Source: CAYRFQ01 sp964423615
Lineage (GTDB): Bacteria; Planctomycetota; Planctomycetia; Gemmatales; Gemmataceae
Assembly: GCA_964423615.1 (NCBI GenBank)
Contig: CAYRFQ010000116.1
Coordinates: 1-22,046 of the forward strand
Reading direction: 5' to 3'
Length of the DNA: 22,046 nt
Each line of letters starts with the position of its first letter. Position 1 is the first letter of the stretch. The notes under the pieces are model-generated. The model did not search any database. It had not been told where the DNA came from and saw only the letters and a list, made by a program, of their open reading frames with translations. Of this stretch, positions 15,535 through 22,046 are shown piece after piece. A program made the translations under genes and the position numbers.

Positions 15535-16692
15535 TCACCCCAGTCCTTTTTTGAAAGCTTTTTGGAGGGATTCCAGCGTTTCCACTCCGACGGAGAGGCG
15601 AATCAATCCTTCAGTGATTCCCTGTCGTTTTTTCTCAGCCGGACTAATTTGTCGATGTGACGTGGACCAAGGGTGGCTGAGAGTGGTGGTCACGTGGCCG
15701 AGACTCGGACTGAAGGGAATCTCCGGAACGGATCGGAGGAAGCGGTTGACGGCTGGTCGGCCCCCTTTGAGTTCGAAGCACAGCATGTTCCCGAATTTCT
15801 CATGCATGAGTTCGCTCACAAGGTCATGGTCGGGATGGTTTTCGAGTCCTGGGTAGACGACTTTGTCGATTCCTTCTTGCTCGACTAACCATTGGGCCAG
15901 TTCTTGGGCCGTTTGGGCTGCCCTTTCGGCCCGAACTGGTAGCGTCAGCAATCCGCGTTCGCATTGCCAGCAGTCGAAGGGATTGGCCGCAAAACCCCAA
16001 GTCGAAACGACGGCTCGGATTTGCATCCCAAGGTCTCCAACGCCGCAGAGTGCACCGAGGGTGATGTCACTATGGCCGCCCATTAGTTTCGTCAGGCTTT
16101 CGGTCACAAGGTGAGCGCCGAGTTCGATCGGTCGGCACAGGACGGGAGTCGCAAACGTGTTGTCGATGAACAGGAGACATTTATTTCGGCGAGCTAACCG
16201 GGCGAGTTCGGGTAAGTTCGGCATCCGCAAATGGGGATTCGAGAGCGTCTCGGCGAGGAGCAGCTTGGCTTTATCCTCGAATGCTGCCTCGACGGCCTCC
16301 AGGTCGCTGACATCGACGAAGGTGGTTTCAATTCCATACCGACTCAACTCGTCTGCGAGCAGCTGCGTCGTTTTCCCATAGAGGCGGTGACTTGCGATGA
16401 TTCGGTCTCCCTGCTCGGCCACAGAAAGCACAGCGGTGCTAATGGCGGCCATCCCGGAAGAACATATTTGACACCATTCTGCTGATTCGATCGCCGCGAT
16501 CTGCTTGGCCAGGCTTACGGAATTAGGGTGTCCGTCGCGAGCGTAGAAAAAACCATCTTTCTCGCCATCCATGATTAGGTCGAGCGTGTCCAGGTCCGGT
16601 ATGGTGTACACGCTGGCAGTATAGAGTGGAGAGATCAGGGGAGACGTTTGACCGAGGGATGGAAACGAAGACGCTGGTTCGGCTTTTGACAC
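15535..16692 (-). CDS. Cys/Met metabolism PLP-dependent enzyme (trans-sulfuration family)
   Basis: The 385-residue enzyme belongs to the cystathionine gamma-synthase/cystathionine lyase/O-acetylhomoserine sulfhydrylase family, which makes or breaks C-S bonds of homocysteine and cysteine precursors with pyridoxal phosphate. Visible landmarks are YARDGHPN (50-57, the YSRxxNP-type cofactor-phosphate motif), SSGMAA (78-83), RLYGKT with the stacking Tyr at about 105, DNTFATP (167-173), the Schiff-base Lys202 in TESLTKLMGGHSD, and Arg365 in IRLSVGVE, which binds substrate carboxylate. Length is normal. These residues are shared by all subfamilies, so MetB, MetC, MetZ and MGL activities cannot be separated here. 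The start is GTG at 16692 with no good ribosome binding site, but the next Met (residue 41) would remove conserved N-terminal sequence. It is divergent from the methyltransferase gene. Confidence 0.93.
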   Translation of the reverse strand: MSKAEPASSFPSLGQTSPLISPLYTASVYTIPDLDTLDLIMDGEKDGFFYARDGHPNSVSLAKQIAAIESAEWCQICSSGMAAISTAVLSVAEQGDRIIASHRLYGKTTQLLADELSRYGIETTFVDVSDLEAVEAAFEDKAKLLLAETLSNPHLRMPNLPELARLARRNKCLLFIDNTFATPVLCRPIELGAHLVTESLTKLMGGHSDITLGALCGVGDLGMQIRAVVSTWGFAANPFDCWQCERGLLTLPVRAERAAQTAQELAQWLVEQEGIDKVVYPGLENHPDHDLVSELMHEKFGNMLCFELKGGRPAVNRFLRSVPEIPFSPSLGHVTTTLSHPWSTSHRQISPAEKKRQGITEGLIRLSVGVETLESLQKAFKKGLG

Positions 16693-16741
16693 GACAGGCT
16701 CGGGGAGGTTTAAGGATTGGTTTTTTGGGTCAGTGTTAAAC

Positions 16742-16771
16742 AGTATAGCGAAAGTGGAGTGAGAGTTGAAA
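16742..16771 (-). promoter_or_regulatory. Candidate sigma-70 promoter for the PLP enzyme
   Basis: On the minus strand TATACT (16742-16747) matches five of six -10 bases. An 18-bp spacer separates it from a weak -35, TTTCAA (16766-16771). Transcription would start near 16735, giving a leader of about 43 bases before the GTG start. Confidence 0.35.
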
Positions 16772-16805
16772 GGCCATGCGGTTTTCGTTCACGCGGAACT
16801 TGGCA

Positions 16806-16835
16806 TTGGAACGAAGCAAATCATTCTAGTATAAG
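16806..16835 (+). promoter_or_regulatory. Candidate sigma-70 promoter for the DNA methyltransferase
   Basis: TTGGAA (16806-16811) and TATAAG (16830-16835) are separated by 18 bp, in the divergent gap between the PLP enzyme and the methyltransferase. A start near 16842 leaves a leader of about 57 bases. Both hexamers match consensus only in part. Confidence 0.35.
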
Positions 16836-16885
16836 AATCTTGTTCGTCGAGCGAAGCTCTTTCGTTGCAACTCACCAAGCCGTCC

Positions 16886-16892
16886 AAGGAGG
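16886..16892 (+). promoter_or_regulatory. Strong ribosome binding site that fixes a GTG start
   Basis: AAGGAGG stands 6 bases before the GTG at 16899. It is the best Shine-Dalgarno in the window and supports translation of the methyltransferase from GTG and not from a later ATG. Confidence 0.8.
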
Positions 16893-16898
16893 GAAGGC

Positions 16899-17894
16899 GT
16901 GCCCAAGCTCCGCAAGTCACCGAAGAAGAATCAATCGCGAGTCCTGGAAGCTACTCGGGAACAAGCTAAGCCGCCGGTAGCAAAGGCCGAAGGACGAAAA
17001 CCAGCCGAACTCACGCCAGCTTATACAACCAGTCACGGAAAAGCCTATCACGCGGATGCCATCGATGTCCTCCGCGAAATCCCTGAGAACACGGTGTCAT
17101 TGGTGTTCACTTCCCCACCATTCGCATTACGCCGAAAGAAGGCTTACGGGAACGTCGACGCAGATAACTATGTCGAGTGGTTTTGGCCCTTCGCCCAGGA
17201 AATCTATCGGGTGCTTCGTCCGGACGGGAGTTTCGTTTACGATTTAGCCGGAGCTTGGAACGCGGGAAGTGGAACTCGATCGCTTTTCCCTTACGAATTG
17301 ATTTTAAAACTTGGTCAGATCTTTCATCTTGCTCAAGAGTTTTATTGGCACAATCCATCTCGTTTGCCAACACCCGCTCAATGGGTGACGATTCGTCGGA
17401 CTCGGGTCAAAGACGCCGTCAACACGCTCTGGTGGCTTTCGAAGACGACCGAACCCTACGCGGACAACCGCCAAGTGTTGCGACCTTACAGTCGGTCTAT
17501 GAAGCGACTGTTGCGGGATGGCTATCAAACAGCGAAACGTCCTTCTCAGCACGAAATTGGGCCTAACTTCCAGAAAGACAATGGCGGCGCCATTCCACCG
17601 AATGTTTTAACGATCCCCAACACCCGATCCCAGGACGTTTACCTGAAACGCTGCCGGGAAGTGGATGTGCCCATACACCCGGCACGATTTCCTGAGGCGT
17701 TGCCGGAGTTTTTCATCCGATTCTTGACCGAGCCTGGACAACTCGTCGTCGATCCGTTTGCCGGAAGTAACGTGACTGGCCAGGTTGCCGAGTCGTTGGA
17801 ACGAAAGTGGATCAGCGTAGAAATCAATGAAGAGTACATCCCAGGGTCGAGGCTGCGGTTTGTCGAGCCGATGAAGACGGTTCCCGTTGAGTAG
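16899..17894 (+). CDS. Solitary N4-cytosine DNA methyltransferase, M.PvuII-like
   Basis: The 331-residue enzyme transfers a methyl group from S-adenosylmethionine to DNA. The catalytic motif TSPPF (71-75) precedes the AdoMet-binding motif DPFAGSNVTG (285-294), which is the beta-class (permuted) order; Thr/Ser-Pro-Pro-Phe/Tyr is the form used by N4-cytosine enzymes. The stretch around TSPPFALRRKKAYGN, RVKDAVNTLWW, KDNGGAIPPN and HPARFPEALPEFFIR closely resembles M.PvuII (recognition CAGCTG) as I remember its sequence, so CAGCTG or a related site is the best guess. The first 38 residues are a basic, Lys/Arg/Pro-rich extension before the conserved core. No restriction endonuclease is encoded on either side: the neighbours are the PLP enzyme and the redoxin fusion. 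Translation starts at GTG after AAGGAGG. It could be a regulatory orphan methylase or the remnant of a restriction-modification system. Confidence 0.95.
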   Translation: MPKLRKSPKKNQSRVLEATREQAKPPVAKAEGRKPAELTPAYTTSHGKAYHADAIDVLREIPENTVSLVFTSPPFALRRKKAYGNVDADNYVEWFWPFAQEIYRVLRPDGSFVYDLAGAWNAGSGTRSLFPYELILKLGQIFHLAQEFYWHNPSRLPTPAQWVTIRRTRVKDAVNTLWWLSKTTEPYADNRQVLRPYSRSMKRLLRDGYQTAKRPSQHEIGPNFQKDNGGAIPPNVLTIPNTRSQDVYLKRCREVDVPIHPARFPEALPEFFIRFLTEPGQLVVDPFAGSNVTGQVAESLERKWISVEINEEYIPGSRLRFVEPMKTVPVE

Positions 17895-17916
17895 AGTGTT
17901 TTACGACCGAGTCGGG

Positions 17917-17955
17917 CACTCAAGTTCTTGGGACGAAGCACCAAAAACTTGAGTG
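17917..17955. terminator. Bidirectional terminator-like hairpin between convergent genes
   Basis: CACTCAAGTT (17917-17926) pairs exactly with AACTTGAGTG (17946-17955). TTGG (17928-17931) pairs with CCAA (17941-17944) after one mismatch, leaving a 9-base loop. TTCTTCT follows on the plus strand. It lies in the 103-bp gap between the convergent methyltransferase and redoxin-fusion genes and probably ends both transcripts. Confidence 0.7.
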
Positions 17956-17997
17956 TTCTTCTGGACTTTGTGACGAAGTAATGTCTCTCTGGGCCCG

Positions 17998-19734
17998 TTA
18001 CTTTTTTGCTTTTTTCCACACGAGCTCCATCCACCCATTTTGCATTTCGTCCCAGGTTTGTAAACCCCACCGAACAGTCTTGCTCGGATCGGGGTTACGC
18101 GGATTGTCGGCCGAATTATCCCACGTACAAATCCATTTCAGTTTCGTGCCTTTTGGAATTTCCAAGGGCTTCTTGAATCGATAAACGCTCTGCCAGTTGA
18201 AGTCATAGTCGGGAACCGAGAGTAAGGTTTTCTTGGTTCCGTCGGGATAGGTGGCCACGTATTTGGCGCTGGTTCCGCGTAGGTGCATGTGGGGCATGAA
18301 CGAAAGGATCATGGCATCTTTGGGGAACGTCCAGGTCATCTCTTCCCGATGGTTTGGCGTGTTTGGAGGCACACGAAGCCACATGTTGGCCAGGATGTTA
18401 CTCAAGGCTTCGTGCTTGGGGGGCTTTCTGCTGAAGATTAGTCCGATCGAAGATTTGTCCATTTGGGCGATGCCGTTGGGAGTGTAGTGCATCTCGAAGA
18501 CTAACTTGGCTCCGGCGGGAATGCGTTTGGCCACGCCTGGCTCGTATCTCGTTGGCATGTCACCGGGAGCCCATCCGGCCAACGTGTAGGCCGTGCCGTC
18601 GGCTGAGTAGATGGGGCGGAAGGGTTTCTTGATGTAGACCAGGATGTGGTGAACGACGGCACGGTTGCCCGGTCGGCATTCGGCGGCTTGAACCCACATA
18701 TCCTTCTTGAAACCCGGATCGACAACGAATCGTTTATAGGGCAGCACTCCGGTCGCCGGAACTTTGTACGCCTTGGACATGTGGAAAACCACGTCGGGCT
18801 TGCCGATGCCCCAGCCTTTGGGAAACGTTCTCGGTGGCGGGACGTCTTTGACATCGCCTTTGGGACAACCTTGTTCGACCCACGCGAGGAGGGTATCGAT
18901 TTCTTCTTGGAGCATGCGGCGGTCGTTGTGGAACTCACCGAAGCGAGGGTCGGCATGCCACGGCGGCATACGTTGTTCGAGAACGACTTCGTGGATCGTT
19001 TCGGCCCAGGCTTTCGCGTCTCTGTAGGTGAGCAACGACATCGGGCCGATTTCACCTGGACGATGACACTCCTGGCAACGTTTCTGCAAAATGGCCGCGA
19101 CGTGTTTGGTGTAGGTCACATGCCCCTTCATGCGAGGCGTCTCGACGCGACCGATGAAACAGCCCGACACTTTCGTCCTGGGAGTTGTTATCTGCTTGCC
19201 GGCGAGGAGTTCTTCGAGAGCAGCTTTTAAATCTTCCTGACGGGGTTTATTTCGGGCGTAAGTGATGCCGTATTGATCGTCGATGCGACCACGATAACGA
19301 ATGACTCGTTGGTCATCGATCAGGAAGACTTCCGGCGTGCGCTTCGCACCGAAGAGGTCGGCTACTTTATTGTCGAAGTCTTTGAGAACCGGAAACGGTA
19401 CTTTTCGTTCCTGAGCATGGGCCGACATTTCGACGAAGGTGTCCTGGGAGTTGGAGTTGATCGCGAGAAACTGGACGCCTTTCTTCTCGTAGGTCTTGTG
19501 CATCTGAGTGAGCGTCGGTACATACAAGTTGGCGAGGCGGCACTCGGTCCCCACGAAAAGAACGACAACGGCTTTCTTCTTTTTGTAATCGGTCAACGAC
19601 CGGTCGCGTCGATGGATGTCCTGGAGAGTGAAGTTGGGAATGGTCGCACCGATGGCTGGTGCGTCCAACTTCTTGTGGTTCCCCTCTCCGAGTCCGACCG
19701 AACTTGCTAGAAATAGAGTGAGAGCAGTAAACAC
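17998..19734 (-). CDS. Exported redoxin / cytochrome c / copper monooxygenase-like fusion
   Basis: The 578-residue protein joins three modules. Residues 1-18 look like a short signal peptide. Residues about 25-180 are a thioredoxin-fold redoxin (AhpC/TSA type) with a single active-site Cys65 in GTECRLAN; Cys202 in SGCFIGR could be a resolving residue. Residues about 206-300 are a small haem domain with CQECH (220-224) and a candidate axial Met246 in RMPPWH. The C-terminal half resembles peptidylglycine/dopamine hydroxylase-type ascorbate-dependent copper enzymes: His362-His363 and His416 (EMHY) match the CuH site, and His482-x-His484 plus Met564 in DEM match the CuM site. The protein probably carries electrons or oxidises an unknown substrate in the periplasm. 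The GTG start is supported by AGGAG 7 bases upstream (19742-19746). It starts 36 bp after the DUF1800 gene and is probably in the same operon. Confidence 0.93.
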   Translation of the reverse strand: MFTALTLFLASSVGLGEGNHKKLDAPAIGATIPNFTLQDIHRRDRSLTDYKKKKAVVVLFVGTECRLANLYVPTLTQMHKTYEKKGVQFLAINSNSQDTFVEMSAHAQERKVPFPVLKDFDNKVADLFGAKRTPEVFLIDDQRVIRYRGRIDDQYGITYARNKPRQEDLKAALEELLAGKQITTPRTKVSGCFIGRVETPRMKGHVTYTKHVAAILQKRCQECHRPGEIGPMSLLTYRDAKAWAETIHEVVLEQRMPPWHADPRFGEFHNDRRMLQEEIDTLLAWVEQGCPKGDVKDVPPPRTFPKGWGIGKPDVVFHMSKAYKVPATGVLPYKRFVVDPGFKKDMWVQAAECRPGNRAVVHHILVYIKKPFRPIYSADGTAYTLAGWAPGDMPTRYEPGVAKRIPAGAKLVFEMHYTPNGIAQMDKSSIGLIFSRKPPKHEALSNILANMWLRVPPNTPNHREEMTWTFPKDAMILSFMPHMHLRGTSAKYVATYPDGTKKTLLSVPDYDFNWQSVYRFKKPLEIPKGTKLKWICTWDNSADNPRNPDPSKTVRWGLQTWDEMQNGWMELVWKKAKK

Positions 19735-19770
19735 GGATTATCTCCTACACCAATGATTTCAGGTGGTCAG

Positions 19771-21642
19771 TTACGACGATTGATATTCCCGCTTATTCAG
19801 TATCAAATCTACCAAACCACGCAAAGCCTGTTCGAGTTTCGGATCATCGTAGTTGAGGCGAACGGCGTGCCGTTTGGTGAGAAACGTTGTGAGCTGTTTT
19901 TGGTCTGCCATTTCCAATTGTTTCTGTAAGAATCGCCGAGTGAAGTAATCCACGGCTTCGGCAGAAGTCTCGACGTTGGTTTGTTGAAGCATCGAGCGAA
20001 AGTTGATTTTCGGCAGGAAGTTATCGTCTTTTTTGATGACCGCAGCGACTTTCCTAGTCGCTGCGTCAATTGCCTTGCCGATCTCGATGGCGTCTCCTCC
20101 TTTCTGATTAAACATCTTTGCAAAAAGGAGAATCGCCATGCCTTCGCCCGTTTCCCACAACGGATATTCTTCGAAATTGGGTCGATCAGGAGTTTTCGCG
20201 GTCGGAAAAAGGATTGCTTTGGCAAAGGATTGCCTTGGTTTCAAACTCTTTGGAGTGATCCAAGCCGGGCCACCTTTCCAGCCCTCAGTGCCCAGCGGAA
20301 AGAATAATTTTTGGCCCATCATGGCGGTCGTGTCATTGAACTCAGGTACACTCGGGAGTCGATGGAATCCAAGTTTCCGGTATGTCGACACGACCAAATG
20401 TACAGGGCTCTTGGTCTGCGTAGCATACGATTTTGGCCCGTAGAAATCTTTCGAGAGGAATAGCATCTTGAGGAAGGGCTTGATTTCGTATTTTCCTTTG
20501 CGGAAGTGGTTGGCGAGTCTGGTTTCGAGGGATTTCGGTAAATCTCGCCGGACGAAGAAGCGATACATTTTTCGAGTGATGAATCTTGCCGTCGCTCTGT
20601 GTTGCAATAGCAGGTCGATGACATCTTCGCCGCTGAGCTTCCCTCTTTTTCCGAGAAAAGCTATCTCACCGTCATCATGCCGTTTCTTTTCGAAGAGGAA
20701 TTTGCGTCCGTCATGCGTCCAACCCGTAAAAGCGCGGGCCGCATCGTTAATTTCTTTTTTCGTGCAGATTTTAGGTCCCATCGAATAGTGTTCGATCAAC
20801 ACGCGAGCGAATTGGGCCTTTGGGTTACTTTTGACGTTCGCGGTGTTTTCCAAGTAAGTAAGCGTGGCGGGGTCTTTGGCTATGCCCAGGAGAATGTCGC
20901 GAAAGCTTTTGGTGGCGTTTTGTCGCAAGAATCTATTTTGACTAAGGAGTAAACGATAGTCGGGAACTTGGATAGCGGACGTCGCGAAATGCCCGTGCCA
21001 AAAGAGCGTCATCTTTTCTTCGAGCGGTCGTTTCGTCGCGACCATGCGATTGGCCCACCAACGTCCAAGGCGTTCCGTTTCGAGACGGTTGGCAACCCCG
21101 TCGTAAATCGCTCGAGTTAGAATCGGTTGGAGCCATTGTGATCCTGGTGTTTTCTTGACCTTGATGCCCAACGCCTGACCTGTTTTCACTGCTTGGGTAA
21201 TCGCTTTCAAGAGCGGATCTTTGGCGAGCAAAGGGAAGTAATCATCCTGGAAGATACCCGACGGTACGAACTTAGGCAGCTTGTTGGAACTAGTCTCGTA
21301 ATCGACGATGAAATTGACGGCTTGCTCGGGTGCCATTTTTGCAAGTCGTTGGATTTCTTCGGGAGTGCCTCCAAAGCCTGCCCGTTCCAGAAGGTGTTTG
21401 GCCTGATAAGGGCCCCAGTCGAGCGGCGAGATCGGCGAAAGATCGCCATTCCATGTCGCTGGACCGGCTCCCAATGGCGGATTCCTCGGTGGTTTGGGTT
21501 TGATGTTTTGCCCCAGGCAAGTTTCTGGCCAAGTTCCCCACAGTGCCAAGGCTATCAGGATTCCGGAGACGAAAGAGCCCCGAGTTCTTGGCCAACTCTG
21601 TTTTCGACTTGCTCGACCATCCATCGCTGTCGTTCCATTCAT
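19771..21642 (-). CDS. DUF1800 family exported protein
   Basis: The 623-residue product is identified by the core segment AKHLLERAGFGGTPEEIQRLA, then EEKMTLFWHGHFATS, then QNRFLRQNATKSFRDILLGIAKDPATLTYLENT, then FARVLIEHYSMG and DAARAFTGW, all diagnostic of DUF1800. The family's activity is unknown; its genes usually lie next to a DUF1501 gene in planctomycetes and other bacteria, but no DUF1501 gene is present here. The N-terminus has a basic segment and a hydrophobic stretch (GSFVSGILIALALW) ending near TCLGQ, consistent with a signal peptide, followed by a Pro-rich linker. The ATG at 21642 is chosen because GGAGAGGG lies upstream and a normal signal peptide results. The frame also opens from a TTG at 21687. 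The redoxin fusion gene follows after 36 bp, so the two exported proteins may act together. Confidence 0.92.
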   Translation of the reverse strand: MNGTTAMDGRASRKQSWPRTRGSFVSGILIALALWGTWPETCLGQNIKPKPPRNPPLGAGPATWNGDLSPISPLDWGPYQAKHLLERAGFGGTPEEIQRLAKMAPEQAVNFIVDYETSSNKLPKFVPSGIFQDDYFPLLAKDPLLKAITQAVKTGQALGIKVKKTPGSQWLQPILTRAIYDGVANRLETERLGRWWANRMVATKRPLEEKMTLFWHGHFATSAIQVPDYRLLLSQNRFLRQNATKSFRDILLGIAKDPATLTYLENTANVKSNPKAQFARVLIEHYSMGPKICTKKEINDAARAFTGWTHDGRKFLFEKKRHDDGEIAFLGKRGKLSGEDVIDLLLQHRATARFITRKMYRFFVRRDLPKSLETRLANHFRKGKYEIKPFLKMLFLSKDFYGPKSYATQTKSPVHLVVSTYRKLGFHRLPSVPEFNDTTAMMGQKLFFPLGTEGWKGGPAWITPKSLKPRQSFAKAILFPTAKTPDRPNFEEYPLWETGEGMAILLFAKMFNQKGGDAIEIGKAIDAATRKVAAVIKKDDNFLPKINFRSMLQQTNVETSAEAVDYFTRRFLQKQLEMADQKQLTTFLTKRHAVRLNYDDPKLEQALRGLVDLILNKREYQSS

Positions 21643-22046
21643 CACAGCAGTCCCTCTCCAAGGCGATAGTTCGTTCGACCGAGCCAATAGACTTCGGTCT
21701 CTAGTGTTGTTTGTGTCGCCGTAGTGATCTTAGTAGCAGATACTCAGTCGAGCTGGATATGTTTCGAGAAAAGGGATTAGGCGATCCGACCGTCTTGACG
21801 TGGAAGTTAGCGGTGGATTGCAGCTTTGGATGGGCGTTTCGCTTCGCCTTCTTTTTGATCTCGTACGTCATCAAGAGCTTGTACACCTAAGTTGGCAAAG
21901 AACCAAACGGCACCACAACTCCCTCGCAGAGTGTCGGCAGATTCGTCGTCGAAGATGTGGCGTTCAGTCTGGTCGTTATGAGCAACGGTCTGTTTTTAGT
22001 ACTACAGCGCTACGGTGATCGATTTTGAGATCGGTTTTTCTTCTTT
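21643..22046. other. Non-coding right flank
   Basis: No gene is supported upstream of the DUF1800 start. The region should contain that operon's promoter, but I see no confident hexamers. GGCG (21833-21836) with CGCC (21845-21848), followed by TTCTTTTT on the plus strand, is a minor terminator-like element. The last 47 bases are the right arm of the terminal inverted repeat. Confidence 0.5.
22000..22046 (-). repeat. Right arm of the 47-bp terminal inverted repeat
   Basis: These bases are the exact reverse complement of 3-49 and run to the last base of the window. Position 21999 breaks the match. The repeat has no coding potential. Internally CGAT and ATCG flank a 6-base spacer, and AGCGCT is palindromic, but neither proves a function. 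Confidence 0.9.

Noticed and set aside
21701..21886. 61-codon minus-strand frame upstream of the DUF1800 gene
   Set aside because: It lacks a ribosome binding site and a family match, and has a composition unlike the neighbouring genes.
1..22046. Linear replicon with inverted-repeat telomeres
   Set aside because: No protelomerase, terminal protein or replication gene is present; content is chromosomal (gltX, trans-sulfuration enzyme). A repeat copy or assembly boundary is simpler.

Overview
The window looks like bacterial chromosome from the Planctomycetes, most likely a member or relative of Gemmataceae. This is inferred from gene content, not from a marker gene. The supporting genes are a DUF1800 protein beside a secreted redoxin/cytochrome c/copper-monooxygenase fusion, a DUF3500 lipoprotein-like or secreted protein, a degenerate sulfatase-fold protein, three tandem AIM24-family genes, and a large one-helix protein next to an ABC-2 exporter. 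Intergenic gaps are long (five exceed 300 bp), starts are often GTG, and GC is moderate by eye.

Layout from left to right. Positions 1-374 hold no gene but begin with one arm of a 47-bp inverted repeat that recurs at the right end. Glutamyl-tRNA synthetase (375-1916, -) and a zinc-ribbon, two-helix membrane protein of CorA-like architecture (2162-3757, -) follow. A 521-bp divergent intergenic region with two strong hairpins leads into three AIM24/TIGR00266 genes (4279-6336, +) and a secreted DUF3500 protein (6561-7610, +). A minus-strand block then runs from right to left: an ABC ATPase (15110-14103), its large permease (13948-11879), a 787-residue membrane-anchored protein (11559-9196), and a sulfatase-fold protein that has lost its metal ligands and carries a 40-residue Asp/Glu repeat (9032-7677). 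Upstream of this block, also on minus, lies a trans-sulfuration-type PLP enzyme (16692-15535). A lone M.PvuII-like N4-cytosine DNA methyltransferase (16899-17894, +) is divergent from it. Last comes a minus-strand pair: a DUF1800 protein (21642-19771) and the redoxin/cytochrome c/PHM-like fusion (19734-17998). Positions 21643-22046 are non-coding and end in the second arm of the inverted repeat.

How the genes may work together. The ABC ATPase and permease form an ABC-2-type exporter. The 787-residue protein and the pseudo-sulfatase are co-oriented downstream and may belong to the same envelope process, although gaps of 154, 319 and 163 bp mean that a single transcript is not certain. The AIM24 trio is a tight operon (31- and 8-bp spacings). 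The DUF1800 and redoxin fusion genes are 36 bp apart and probably co-transcribed; both products appear to be exported. No CRISPR array, tRNA, rRNA, integrase or transposase was seen. The most unusual items are the metal-less sulfatase with its repeat tract, the zinc-ribbon CorA-like protein, the solitary PvuII-like methylase, and the matching inverted repeats at both ends of the window.
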